Positions 28,520 through 36,690 of a stretch of DNA of 64,000 bases are shown piece after piece (positions within the stretch are counted from its first letter, which is position 1; each line of letters begins with the position of its first letter). The translations under genes were made by a program, and so were the position numbers. The notes under the pieces are model-generated. The model ran no database searches. It saw only the letters and a list, made by a program, of their open reading frames with translations, and had not been told where the DNA came from. The stretch covers positions 45,429 to 109,428 of the forward strand of contig CABXIU010000006.1 in assembly GCA_902512305.1 (NCBI GenBank), written 5' to 3'. This DNA comes from an uncultured Gammaproteobacteria bacterium (lineage in GTDB: Bacteria > Pseudomonadota > Gammaproteobacteria > PS1 > Pseudothioglobaceae).

Positions 28520-29933
28520 TTTTGAATCCCGCCTGCTTTGCTAATTCTTTTAAGCTAGTATTTGAAGGTTTTGGCATAACACGATAATTACTCCATCCGC
28601 CAAATTTTTTTGGAGAGAAAGAACTGAGCTTTGTAATGGCTTTTGAGCAAATCGAATATAGAGTTGGATGGCTATAAATATGTTTCCAAATTTGCCAAGC
28701 AATTGATTCGATTGATTTTCTTTGGCTACCAACTCCCTCAATAAATTGAGACATATAGTCTCCCTCAACTGTCTCAGAACGTAACCTATTGATGAGTTTT
28801 GGTAAAGGAATTTGAACTGGGCAAACCTCAGCGCACGCTCCACACATAGTACACAACGAGGTTAGATCGCCAAGCTCAGAGATGCCTTTTTGTTGTGGTT
28901 CAAGTGTAATCCCAATGGGCCCAGGATAAACAGTACCATATGCATGGCCTCCTAATTGGGTATAGACTGGACAATGATTAATACAACTTCCACATCGGAT
29001 ACACTTAAGAGTTTCTTGCATTTCGGTGTTTTGATGAATTTTTGATCGCCCATTGTCAAGTAAGATTACATGCATTACCATTGGTCCATCTTTTTCATCG
29101 TTTTTTCTTGGAGAAGAAATCATATTGAAATAGGTGGTAATTTCTTGACCAGTAGCAGATTTCGTAAGGATGTCGAGTAGTGGAGGTACATCACTTAAGT
29201 TTTCTACTACCTTTTCAATTCCAGCTACAGCTATATGAAGTGGAGGAACAGTCGTACACATTCTACCGTTGCCTTCATTTTCTACTAAGCATAGAGTACC
29301 TGTTTCCGCTACGGCAAAATTAACTCCAGAAATGCCTGCATCAGCCTCTCTAAATCTGTCTCTTAAAATCTTACGAGCTTGCTGAGTAATTAGGTCAACA
29401 TCTTCGGTGTATGGAAACTCTGGAAAATGTTCTAAGAATACTTTTGAAATTTCTTTTCGGCTTTTATGAATTGCAGGCATTACAATATGCGAAGGCTTTT
29501 CATTGGCAAGCTGAACCAAAAACTCCCCTAAATCCGTTTCAAGTATTTCAATATTTTTACTATCTAGAAACTCATTCAGTTCAATTTCTTCTGTGACCAT
29601 AGATTTGCCTTTGACTACTTTTTTGGCGTTAGCTTCTTTAAGTATTTGGTAGATAGTATTGTTTGCTTCAATATCAGTTTCTGCCCAATGAACCTTGATA
29701 TTGTTATTTTCTAAATTCTCTTCAAGCATTATTAGGAGTTCTGGCAGTTTTGAAAGAGAATTCGATCGAATTGAAGAAGAAGTATTTCTTAAATTATTTA
29801 GGTCATCTTTGTCTGGGAACTGATCACTCCTTTTTTCTATCAGGTAGTCCATTGCTGATCGAAAGTTGGTTTGAAGCTGTTCATTACCTAAAGCTTCGTC
29901 AACTCTATTTTCAAGAGATTTAACCTGACTCAT
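28512..29933 (-). CDS. lutB: Iron-sulfur lactate utilisation protein LutB
   Basis: A 473-residue subunit with an N-terminal LUD domain (about residues 60-290, including VNFAVAETGTLCLVENEGNGRM) followed by two ferredoxin-type clusters, CIRCGSCINHCPVY and CTMCGACAEVCPVQIPL. In Bacillus subtilis LutABC oxidises L-lactate to pyruvate. The protein is soluble, and electrons probably pass through LutA to a quinone pool or partner. It overlaps lutA by 14 bases. Confidence 0.93.
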   Translation of the reverse strand: MSQVKSLENRVDEALGNEQLQTNFRSAMDYLIEKRSDQFPDKDDLNNLRNTSSSIRSNSLSKLPELLIMLEENLENNNIKVHWAETDIEANNTIYQILKEANAKKVVKGKSMVTEEIELNEFLDSKNIEILETDLGEFLVQLANEKPSHIVMPAIHKSRKEISKVFLEHFPEFPYTEDVDLITQQARKILRDRFREADAGISGVNFAVAETGTLCLVENEGNGRMCTTVPPLHIAVAGIEKVVENLSDVPPLLDILTKSATGQEITTYFNMISSPRKNDEKDGPMVMHVILLDNGRSKIHQNTEMQETLKCIRCGSCINHCPVYTQLGGHAYGTVYPGPIGITLEPQQKGISELGDLTSLCTMCGACAEVCPVQIPLPKLINRLRSETVEGDYMSQFIEGVGSQRKSIESIAWQIWKHIYSHPTLYSICSKAITKLSSFSPKKFGGWSNYRVMPKPSNTSLKELAKQAGFKNE

Positions 29934-30660
29934 TAGTCCTCTCCCAAAGAAACTGAGCGATATGTTGAGATTTCATTGGTGCATTTTGTTTTTCAAGAGC
30001 ACCACCAATATTCATCAAACAGCCACATTCCTGGCTGATGACGCAGGAGGCGTTGGTTGCCAGTAGAGTATTTGTCTTGTCTTGAACCATTGATCCAGAA
30101 ATATCAGCTTGCTTAACAGCAAAAGTGCCGCCAAAACCACAGCACTCCGATTTGTGCTCTTGCTCTAATACTTCAACTTCCGAGAGTTGTGATACCAGTT
30201 GTTCAATTTTGTCCTCAATCTTCATTTCGTTTCTACTTGAACATGAAGTGTGAATTGCAATTTGAGTAGGCTCCCCAAGATCTGTTAATTTAATTTCCAA
30301 TTTATCTACAAGAAATTCAGTGAACTCGAAGACTCTCTCAACAACTAACATAGCTGCCTCAAAATCTGACTCCCCTTTAAATAAATCTCGCCAATGAAAT
30401 TTAATCATGCCTGCGCATGAACCAGAAGGAACGATAATTGGAATGTTTTTTGGAAAGCACTTAATTTGTGCCCTTGCAACCTTTAAAGCCTCCTTTCTGT
30501 AACCTGAATTAAAGGCTGGTTGTCCGCAACAGGTTTGATTTTTAGGGTAGATTACTTTGATGCCTTCTCGTTCTAGAAGCTTCATCCCAGCTAAACCCTC
30601 TTTTGGAAAAAAAAGATCTACTAAGCAGGTACCAAAAAAGTAAACTTCACTTTTCAACAT
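29920..30660 (-). CDS. lutA: Lactate utilisation protein LutA (CCG-domain oxidoreductase)
   Basis: A 246-residue protein with two cysteine-rich CCG domains: CLVDLFFPKEG with KNQTCCGQPAFNSGYRKEAL in the first and HTSCSSRNEMK with KSECCGFGGTFAVK in the second. These bind a noncubane or conventional [4Fe-4S] cluster as in heterodisulfide reductase HdrB and GlpC/GlcF. LutA is the first structural gene after the regulator, nine bases away, in the order regulator-lutA-lutB-lutC-AEC. Confidence 0.93.
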   Translation of the reverse strand: MLKSEVYFFGTCLVDLFFPKEGLAGMKLLEREGIKVIYPKNQTCCGQPAFNSGYRKEALKVARAQIKCFPKNIPIIVPSGSCAGMIKFHWRDLFKGESDFEAAMLVVERVFEFTEFLVDKLEIKLTDLGEPTQIAIHTSCSSRNEMKIEDKIEQLVSQLSEVEVLEQEHKSECCGFGGTFAVKQADISGSMVQDKTNTLLATNASCVISQECGCLMNIGGALEKQNAPMKSQHIAQFLWERTNESG

Positions 30661-30668
30661 AATTAAAT

Positions 30669-31430
30669 CTATTTTTTTTCTGATAAAACCGATGAGTGAT
30701 GCAAAAACCTTTTATGCCTTTCATATTTTTTATCCATTTCAGATATAGATTTGTTGACAAACTGCATATGTTTTTTTGCTGCTTTTTTAGCGCCCTTACT
30801 ATCACCACTTAAAATACAATCAAGTATTAATTTGTGTTGAGGGTTTAGAGAATGTTCAATATCACTAATCGTATATAAATGTTTAAGATTGTTTTCAATA
30901 CTAGACAGTAGCACATCATAAATGCTTTTCGTAACATGCAGAAGAGCAATATTATGCGAAGCCTCGGTAATACTTAAATGAAAATTAATATCAGCTAAAG
31001 CAGAGGCCACATGGTCTTCACGGCTTGTATGCAAATCAACCATCACATTGTACTTTTCTTGAATATTTTTCTTTTCAGCATCATTTGCTCTGGATGCTGC
31101 AAGAAAGGCCGCCTCTGAATCCAGAGTATGTCTAAGCTCCAAGATATCAAACTTAAACTCTGGACGCTCCTTAAGAAGCTCCATTAAAGGGTCAGAAATA
31201 TAAGCATTCAAAGAGGAGCTAACAAATGTTCCTCCTCCTTGCTTTGATTTTAGAAGTCCCTTTGAGGATAAAATTTGTTTTGCCTCTCTTAATGTAGGCC
31301 TTGAAACTTTAAGTCTTTCCGCTAAGATTCTTTCGGGGGGAAGCTGAACACCTTCCTGCAACGCCCCTTCAGCAATCATATCTTCAATCTGCTGGGAAAC
31401 TATTTCAGCTGTTGTAGTTTTTTTGCCCAT
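30669..31430 (-). CDS. FadR/LldR-type GntR regulator of the lactate genes
   Basis: A 253-residue regulator with an N-terminal GntR winged helix (LQEGVQLPPERILAERLKVSRPTLREAKQIL) and a C-terminal FCD domain (about residues 85-230; metal-binding His residues in ADINFHLSITEASHN). The FCD type matches LldR and PdhR, which sense lactate or pyruvate and bind sites related to TGGTNNNACCA. Two such sites are present upstream of this gene and the divergent TRAP genes. It begins the lutABC transcript. Confidence 0.88.
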   Translation of the reverse strand: MGKKTTTAEIVSQQIEDMIAEGALQEGVQLPPERILAERLKVSRPTLREAKQILSSKGLLKSKQGGGTFVSSSLNAYISDPLMELLKERPEFKFDILELRHTLDSEAAFLAASRANDAEKKNIQEKYNVMVDLHTSREDHVASALADINFHLSITEASHNIALLHVTKSIYDVLLSSIENNLKHLYTISDIEHSLNPQHKLILDCILSGDSKGAKKAAKKHMQFVNKSISEMDKKYERHKRFLHHSSVLSEKK

Positions 31431-31481
31431 AAATCATTATATCTAATTAAGAAAACTATATTCTACATGAAAAAATAAAAT

Positions 31482-31492
31482 TGGTCAGGCCA
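31482..31492. promoter_or_regulatory. LldR/PdhR-like operator 1
   Basis: TGGTCAGGCCA matches the FadR-family consensus TGGTNNNACCA with one mismatch. It lies 52 bases upstream of the regulator start and overlaps the poorer of the candidate -35 boxes for the minus-strand transcript (CTGACC, 17 bases from TAGAAT). Confidence 0.5.
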
Positions 31493-31550
31493 TTTTTTAA
31501 AAACATATATGTAGAATAATATATTGATTTATATGGATTTTGATCTTAAT

Positions 31551-31579
31551 TTGACTTTTTAAAAAAAATATCGTATGAT
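31551..31579 (+). promoter_or_regulatory. Predicted sigma70 promoter of the second TRAP operon
   Basis: TTGACT (31551-31556) and TATGAT (31574-31579) are separated by exactly 17 bases. Transcription would start near 31586, leaving a leader of about 85 bases. The start proposed in the ORF track (31575) lies inside this -10 box. Confidence 0.65.
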
Positions 31580-31581
31580 GT

Positions 31582-31596
31582 ATTGGACTTACCAAT
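31582..31596. promoter_or_regulatory. LldR/PdhR-like operator 2 at the TRAP transcription start
   Basis: ATTGGACTTACCAAT is an inverted repeat with perfect 5-base arms; its core TGGACTTACCA matches TGGTNNNACCA with one mismatch. It covers the predicted transcription start, a position where a bound repressor blocks initiation. Its centre lies 102 bases from operator 1. Confidence 0.55.
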
Positions 31597-31598
31597 TT

Positions 31599-31624
31599 AC
31601 CACGATAATAATTGTGGTTTTTTT
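31599..31624 (+). promoter_or_regulatory. Leader hairpin with T-run upstream of the second TRAP binding-protein gene
   Basis: ACCACGAT (31599-31606) pairs with ATTGTGGT (31611-31618), including one G-U, around the loop AATA, and is followed by TTTTTT. It begins about 13 bases into the predicted leader. It has the form of an intrinsic terminator, so it could be an attenuator, or it may protect the 5' end. Confidence 0.45.
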
Positions 31625-31670
31625 AAGTAAGGAGGCACAATTTAATTATTTACAAAAGGAGAGAAATTCA

Positions 31671-32747
31671 ATGAAAATTAAATCGTTATTTAGTCTAGCA
31701 ACTGCCGCTATACTTTCTATGGGTGTAGCATCTACAGCTGTTGCAGAAGATAAAGTACTACTTAAACTTCCCGTGTGGTTTGGAACTCACCTAACTGGTT
31801 TAGGTTCTTCACCACTGTTCTTCGCTGACACAGTCAACGCAGCTTCAGGTGGAAGTATTAAAGTAAAGATATATGAGCCAGGAAAATTGGTTGCTACAAA
31901 AGAAATGTTAGAGTCAGTATCTAACGGTTCTGTTAATTCGGGCTGGGGAACACCAGGTTACAATACTGGACTTCTTGGTAAAAAAGCAGCAATATTCTCA
32001 GCGGTTCCATTTGGACCTGAAGCGCCAGAATTTATGGCTTGGGTTTATTATGGAGGTGGTCGTGACTTATGGCAGAAGCTTTATGATGATGCTGGTTACA
32101 ACGTTCATGCTGTTCCTTGTTCAATTATCGCTCCAGAGACATCTGGCTGGTTTACTAAGGAAATCAATAGTCCAGCTGACCTAGACGGCTTACGTATGCG
32201 TTTCTTTGGCTTAGGTGCTAATGTAATGGAGAAGTTAGGTGTTACGACTTCACTATTAGGTTCTGGAGATATTATGCCAGCACTTGAGAAGGGCGCAATT
32301 GATGCGACTGAGTTCTCAATGCCAGCTATTGATAAGCTTTTGGGCTTTCCAAAGCTTTTGAAGCATAACTACTATCCAGGTTGGCACCAACCTTCCACTA
32401 TGTTTGACCTAATTATTAATGGTGATACATGGAATGGAATGAGTGGAGCACAACAAGCAACAATTGAATCTGCCTGTAAGGCTACCATGCTTGATGGTCT
32501 TGCTTTGGGAGAGGCAATTCAATTCGACTACATGAAAGCTAATGTTGAATCAGGAGTTACAAACCATTATTGGTCTGACGAAATGCTAGCTATTTTCAGA
32601 TCATCTTGGGATGAAGTCGTTGCTGAGTTAGTTGCTGAAGATCCTGAGTTTGGTGAAATTTATGGTCATCTTAATGACTTCCGTGCCAACTATAAGATCT
32701 GGCAAGAGTGGATTTACTTACCACGTCCTTCAATGCAAGGCCAATAA
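31671..32747 (+). CDS. TRAP transporter periplasmic substrate-binding protein (DctP family), probably for lactate or a related acid
   Basis: The ATG at 31671 has a Shine-Dalgarno (AAAAGGAGAG) and begins a proper signal peptide (MKIKSLFSLATAAILSMGVASTAVA), so I reject the track start at 31575. The 358-residue protein is of the same subfamily as the first TRAP receptor: LDGLRMRFFGLGANVMEKLGV holds the acid-binding arginine, followed by GSGDIMPALEKGAIDATEF and YYPGWHQPST. The divergent lut operon and shared operator-like sites suggest lactate or another 2-hydroxy acid. Substrate is inferred from context. Confidence 0.88.
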   Translation: MKIKSLFSLATAAILSMGVASTAVAEDKVLLKLPVWFGTHLTGLGSSPLFFADTVNAASGGSIKVKIYEPGKLVATKEMLESVSNGSVNSGWGTPGYNTGLLGKKAAIFSAVPFGPEAPEFMAWVYYGGGRDLWQKLYDDAGYNVHAVPCSIIAPETSGWFTKEINSPADLDGLRMRFFGLGANVMEKLGVTTSLLGSGDIMPALEKGAIDATEFSMPAIDKLLGFPKLLKHNYYPGWHQPSTMFDLIINGDTWNGMSGAQQATIESACKATMLDGLALGEAIQFDYMKANVESGVTNHYWSDEMLAIFRSSWDEVVAELVAEDPEFGEIYGHLNDFRANYKIWQEWIYLPRPSMQGQ

Positions 32748-32752
32748 AGTAA

Positions 32753-32809
32753 ACATAGTTTCTTCTATGTGTTGTTATACAGCAGAGCTTCGGCTCTGCT
32801 GTTTTTTTT
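32753..32809 (+). terminator. Tandem hairpins and intrinsic terminator after the second TRAP binding-protein gene
   Basis: A small hairpin ACATAG...CTATGT (32753-32770) precedes a classic terminator: CAGCAGAGC, loop TTCG, GCTCTGCTG (32780-32801) and eight T. It separates the receptor gene from the permease genes, as at the other TRAP locus. A TATAAT (32814-32819) follows directly and may restart transcription. Confidence 0.85.
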
Positions 32810-32847
32810 GAGCTATAATGAATTTTCACAAGAATTAAATACTGTCT

Positions 32848-33468
32848 ATGTCTGATAACACCAAAAATCATTATTCAGATGATGTACATATCCCAATTGT
32901 GTCGTTTTTGACCTCAATTGTTACAACAATTACAACTAAAACTGCTTGGTTTAACGTGCTTGTAATGTTGATAATTTTGGTACAAGTGACATTGCGCTAT
33001 GGCTTTCATGCTGGTGAAGCTTGGGTTGATGAGTTGATCTGGCATTTTTATGCTTTCTTTATGTTTGGACTTTCATATGCAATAACAACTGATGCTCATA
33101 TTAGAGTTGATATTGCACATATGAAATTTACAAAAAAGAAGCAGCAAATTATTGAAGTCTTAGGAATTCTTTTTCTGATAATGCCTTTTACAATTATTAT
33201 TTTTGATCATAGTGTAGGCTGGGTGCATCACTCATTTGTTGTAAATGAATTCTCTGAAAATACAACAGGTTTGCCTTATCGATGGATTGTTAAGTCTCTC
33301 TTGCCTATATCCCTAATACTAATATTTATAGCTTCATTATCAGAATTAATAAAAAACACTGTTCTCTTAATTCATGGAGAAAATACCATTAACAATCAAT
33401 CAAGTGATAATGATTCAACTATTGCTCGTCTTTTTAGACCAGTTATTAAAAACCCTAAGGAAATCTAA
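32848..33468 (+). CDS. TRAP transporter small permease subunit (DctQ family)
   Basis: A 206-residue membrane protein with four predicted helices and DctQ features: QVTLRYGFHAGEAWVDELIWHFYAFFMFGLSYAITTDAHIRVDI. It begins 100 bases after the binding-protein gene, beyond a strong terminator, and ends two bases before the large permease. The hydrophilic C-terminal tail of about 30 residues after the last helix is slightly long. It should join the large subunit in the inner membrane. Confidence 0.87.
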   Translation: MSDNTKNHYSDDVHIPIVSFLTSIVTTITTKTAWFNVLVMLIILVQVTLRYGFHAGEAWVDELIWHFYAFFMFGLSYAITTDAHIRVDIAHMKFTKKKQQIIEVLGILFLIMPFTIIIFDHSVGWVHHSFVVNEFSENTTGLPYRWIVKSLLPISLILIFIASLSELIKNTVLLIHGENTINNQSSDNDSTIARLFRPVIKNPKEI

Positions 33469-33470
33469 TT

Positions 33471-34865
33471 ATGTTTTTTGAACCCGAATATTGGTTAGTT
33501 GTTGCAATGTTTGTAACCTTTATTTCGCTTATTTTCACTGGCTTTCCTGTCGCCTGGGTGTTGGCAGGTGTTGGCATACTTTTTGCCGGTGTTGGTTATA
33601 TCACAGATATGTTGGACTGGACATTTACTGGACTTAATTACAACGTTCTTGGAATGCTCCATGGAAGAATATTTGCGATTATGTATAACTGGGTACTCGT
33701 TGCGCTGCCCATGTTTATATTTATGGGGCTTATGCTGGAAAAATCGGGTGTAGCAGAACAGATGATGCACTCTATGCAGAGATTGTTTGGAAATGTTAAG
33801 GGTGGTCTCGCTATAACAGTTACTCTTATAGGAATTATTCTTGCAGCATCAACAGGAATTATTGGGGCCTCTGTTGTTTTACTAGGCTTAATGTCTTTAC
33901 CGGTTATGTTAAAGCAAAACTACGACAAACCCATTGCACTAGGAACGGTCGCTGCATCTGGAACACTTGGCATTCTAATACCCCCTTCGATTATGCTTGT
34001 CATTATGGGCGACCAGCTAGCTGTTTCTGTTGTCGATTTATTTATGGGCGCCGTTTTTCCTGGTCTTATTTTAGGTATTCTTTACGTAGTTTATATCTAT
34101 GTTTATGGACTTTTAAATCCAGAAAAGGTTCCACTAGCAAAAAATCACGAACCTATAGGTCTGAGAGATGTGCTCAGGGTAATGGTCGATATATTGCCTC
34201 CTGCGTTTCTTATTCTTGCGGTTCTTGGCTCTATCTTTATGGGTATTGCAACGGTAACTGAGGCATCAGGTATTGGTGCACTTGGAGCAATCGTCTTAAC
34301 TGTTGCATACAAACGATTTAATTTTGCTGTTTTAAAAGATGTGGTTCTTAATACAATGAATACCTCTGCTTATATTTTTGCAATCTTTGTAGGGGCAACA
34401 ATTTTTGCTCTTGTTTTGAGAGAGTGTGGCGGTGATCAGTTTATTGAGGATGGGCTTAATAGCCTGGGTCTCGGTCCATATGGAATGATTATAGCTGTCC
34501 TGTTTATAATATTTCTTTTAGGCTTCTTTCTTGACTGGATTGAAATCAGTCTCATAATCTTACCTCTTCTGGGGCCAGTGATTATGCATTTAGATTTAGC
34601 TGTTAACGGTTTCGGCGTAGTTGATAATCCAAATTTAGTTTGGTTTGCTTTATTAGTAGCAGTTACTCTTCAAACATCGTTCTTGACTCCACCTGTTGGT
34701 TTTGCAATCTTTTATTTGAAAGGCGTCTGTCCGCCAGATGTTAAATTAACCGACATCTATAAAGGCGTTGTTCCTTTCATTATTCTTCAGTTAATTGCAC
34801 TCACTCTAGTGTTTATATTCCCTGACTTGGTGACTTGGCTGCCCGCAAAAGTCTATGCTCCATAG
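33471..34865 (+). CDS. TRAP transporter large permease subunit (DctM family)
   Basis: A 464-residue polytopic protein with the DctM motifs TGIIGASVVLLGLMSLP and GTLGILIPPSIMLVIMGDQ, an acidic FFLDWIEISLIILPLLGPV segment that corresponds to an ion-coupling helix, and a final LQTSFLTPPVGFAIFYLKGV. It catalyses cation-coupled import of the receptor's ligand. It is clearly homologous to the other DctM in this window but with insertions (about 25 residues longer), so the two are old paralogues rather than a recent duplication. Confidence 0.88.
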   Translation: MFFEPEYWLVVAMFVTFISLIFTGFPVAWVLAGVGILFAGVGYITDMLDWTFTGLNYNVLGMLHGRIFAIMYNWVLVALPMFIFMGLMLEKSGVAEQMMHSMQRLFGNVKGGLAITVTLIGIILAASTGIIGASVVLLGLMSLPVMLKQNYDKPIALGTVAASGTLGILIPPSIMLVIMGDQLAVSVVDLFMGAVFPGLILGILYVVYIYVYGLLNPEKVPLAKNHEPIGLRDVLRVMVDILPPAFLILAVLGSIFMGIATVTEASGIGALGAIVLTVAYKRFNFAVLKDVVLNTMNTSAYIFAIFVGATIFALVLRECGGDQFIEDGLNSLGLGPYGMIIAVLFIIFLLGFFLDWIEISLIILPLLGPVIMHLDLAVNGFGVVDNPNLVWFALLVAVTLQTSFLTPPVGFAIFYLKGVCPPDVKLTDIYKGVVPFIILQLIALTLVFIFPDLVTWLPAKVYAP

Positions 34866-34949
34866 TAATATGTAGCACAATAATTTACTCAGTAGCTTTT
34901 AGAGTCATTAAAGACTAGAAAGTGCATTTAGTTTAAAATTGCTAAATAT

Positions 34950-35684
34950 ATGAATGAGAATTATTTAATTCTTTTAGGTTTAGGAAATACCGCAAAAGCC
35001 GAAAGAAAGTCTTTAGTGGAACAAATTGATGCTGTCTTGCCTCAAACTCAATGTACCCAGTGTGATTTTGATGGCTGCAAACCCTATGCTGAAGCCATTG
35101 CAATCGGTGATGCTGAGATTAATCAGTGTCCTCCTGGGGGTCAGGATGGAGTTGATGCTATCGCTGAACTTTTAGGTCGTAAACCTATTCCATTAAACGA
35201 AACTCATGGTGAAACAAAGCCAAAGCGAATTGCTGTGGTAGACGAAAAGGCTTGTATTGGATGTACGCTTTGTATTCAGGCGTGTCCAGTTGATGCTTTT
35301 GTAGGATCATCAAAAGTAATGACACAAGTAATTGCTAAAGAGTGTACAGGTTGTGACTTATGCTTGCCAGTTTGTCCTGTGGACTGTATAGATATGATTG
35401 AATCAAATCCAGATAAAAGAATTTCTTATAATGATTATTTTCAATTCCATGAAGCTCTATACAAAAGACAGATTTTAGAAAAAGAGACCAGGGACAATTC
35501 AAGAGATCGATATCAGTTTCATCAAGAACGTTTAGAAAGAAATAAACGTGAGAGGGATGAATTATTAAAATCTAGAATGATTGTCTTAAAAGAAAAAATG
35601 GCAAAAGATAAAGCGCAAAAAGAAAAAATTAATGCTGCGATTCAGCGAGTAAAAAAGTCCAAGGCAAATAATGAAATTAAGTGA
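34950..35684 (+). CDS. RnfB/RsxB-like iron-sulfur protein without membrane anchor
   Basis: This 244-residue protein has the RnfB N-terminal cluster motif ([30 protein letters not shown]) and then two ferredoxin clusters, [16 protein letters not shown] and [17 protein letters not shown]. It lacks the N-terminal helix that anchors RnfB in true Rnf/Rsx complexes, and no other rnf gene is present here. The last 70 residues are highly charged and probably helical ([22 protein letters not shown]). Similar orphan proteins are common in other proteobacteria. It is probably a soluble electron carrier whose partners are unknown. It overlaps queA by 14 bases. Confidence 0.85.
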   Translation: MNENYLILLGLGNTAKAERKSLVEQIDAVLPQTQCTQCDFDGCKPYAEAIAIGDAEINQCPPGGQDGVDAIAELLGRKPIPLNETHGETKPKRIAVVDEKACIGCTLCIQACPVDAFVGSSKVMTQVIAKECTGCDLCLPVCPVDCIDMIESNPDKRISYNDYFQFHEALYKRQILEKETRDNSRDRYQFHQERLERNKRERDELLKSRMIVLKEKMAKDKAQKEKINAAIQRVKKSKANNEIK

Positions 35685-36690
35685 CTTTGATTTTGATTTA
35701 CCTCAATCATTGATTGCACAACACCCAAGTCCAAACAGAACTGACTCACGCCTGCTAGTCAAAGATGATAAGTTTGTTGATAGTCATTTCTCGCAACTAG
35801 GATCATTTCTAAAGCCAAAAGATTTACTAATTCTTAATGACACAAAGGTGATACCAGCAAGACTCTTTGGACACAAGGACTCTGGAGGAAAAGTTGAAGT
35901 TTTAATAGAGCGTTTAATCGATGAATTTTCAGCTTTGGCAATGATTAAATCGAGTAGATCACCAAAGGTTGGTAGCTTTATTATTTTAGAAAATGATTCT
36001 CAGTTTCAGGTGACTGAAAAGAGGAATGGAATATATAGCATCAACTTTAAGATAGACTCTATTCTTGAAACGCTTAATGAAATTGGACATATACCTTTAC
36101 CACCGTACATTGATAGAGATGACTCAAAAGAGGATGCTAAAAGATATCAGACAGTCTATGCAAAAAATGATGGCGCTGTGGCAGCTCCTACGGCAGGTCT
36201 TCACTTTGATGATGAACTATTATCTAATCTAGAGAAGCAAGGCATTAATCATGCTTTCGTAACGCTTCATGTTGGAGCAGGAACTTTTCAACCGGTTAAA
36301 GTTGACGATATTAAAAACCATAAAATGCATAGTGAACAGTATGAAATTGATTCAAACACTGTTGATAAAATCAAGCATACAAAAGCTAGTGGCGGTCGGA
36401 TAGTAGCAGTTGGAACTACGGCAGTTAGAACTCTAGAGTCTGCGTCAACAGGAGGTGAGCTTAAAAGCCAAAAGGGAGATACAGATATTTATATTTATCC
36501 TGGCTTTAATTTTCAGCTGGTTGATGTAATGATTACGAATTTCCATTTACCAAAGTCATCACTATTAATGTTGGTCTCTGCTTTTATAGGTTTTGAAGAA
36601 ATGCATCAAACCTATCAGCATGCAATCAACAAAGAGTATCGATTCTTTAGTTATGGTGATGCGATGCTTCTCGAGAGAAGATCAGGCTGA
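35671..36690 (+). CDS. queA: S-adenosylmethionine:tRNA ribosyltransferase-isomerase
   Basis: QueA transfers the ribosyl part of SAM to preQ1 in tRNA, forming epoxyqueuosine. The 339 residues match the family length and contain [14 protein letters not shown] at the start, [41 protein letters not shown] and [19 protein letters not shown]. The 3' end overlaps the convergent MFS gene by nine bases. Confidence 0.96.
   Translation: MKLSDFDFDLPQSLIAQHPSPNRTDSRLLVKDDKFVDSHFSQLGSFLKPKDLLILNDTKVIPARLFGHKDSGGKVEVLIERLIDEFSALAMIKSSRSPKVGSFIILENDSQFQVTEKRNGIYSINFKIDSILETLNEIGHIPLPPYIDRDDSKEDAKRYQTVYAKNDGAVAAPTAGLHFDDELLSNLEKQGINHAFVTLHVGAGTFQPVKVDDIKNHKMHSEQYEIDSNTVDKIKHTKASGGRIVAVGTTAVRTLESASTGGELKSQKGDTDIYIYPGFNFQLVDVMITNFHLPKSSLLMLVSAFIGFEEMHQTYQHAINKEYRFFSYGDAMLLERRSG

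Noticed and set aside
31575-31670. Upstream start of the second TRAP receptor
   Set aside because: It lies in the predicted -10 box and operator; the ATG at 31671 has a Shine-Dalgarno and starts a proper signal peptide.
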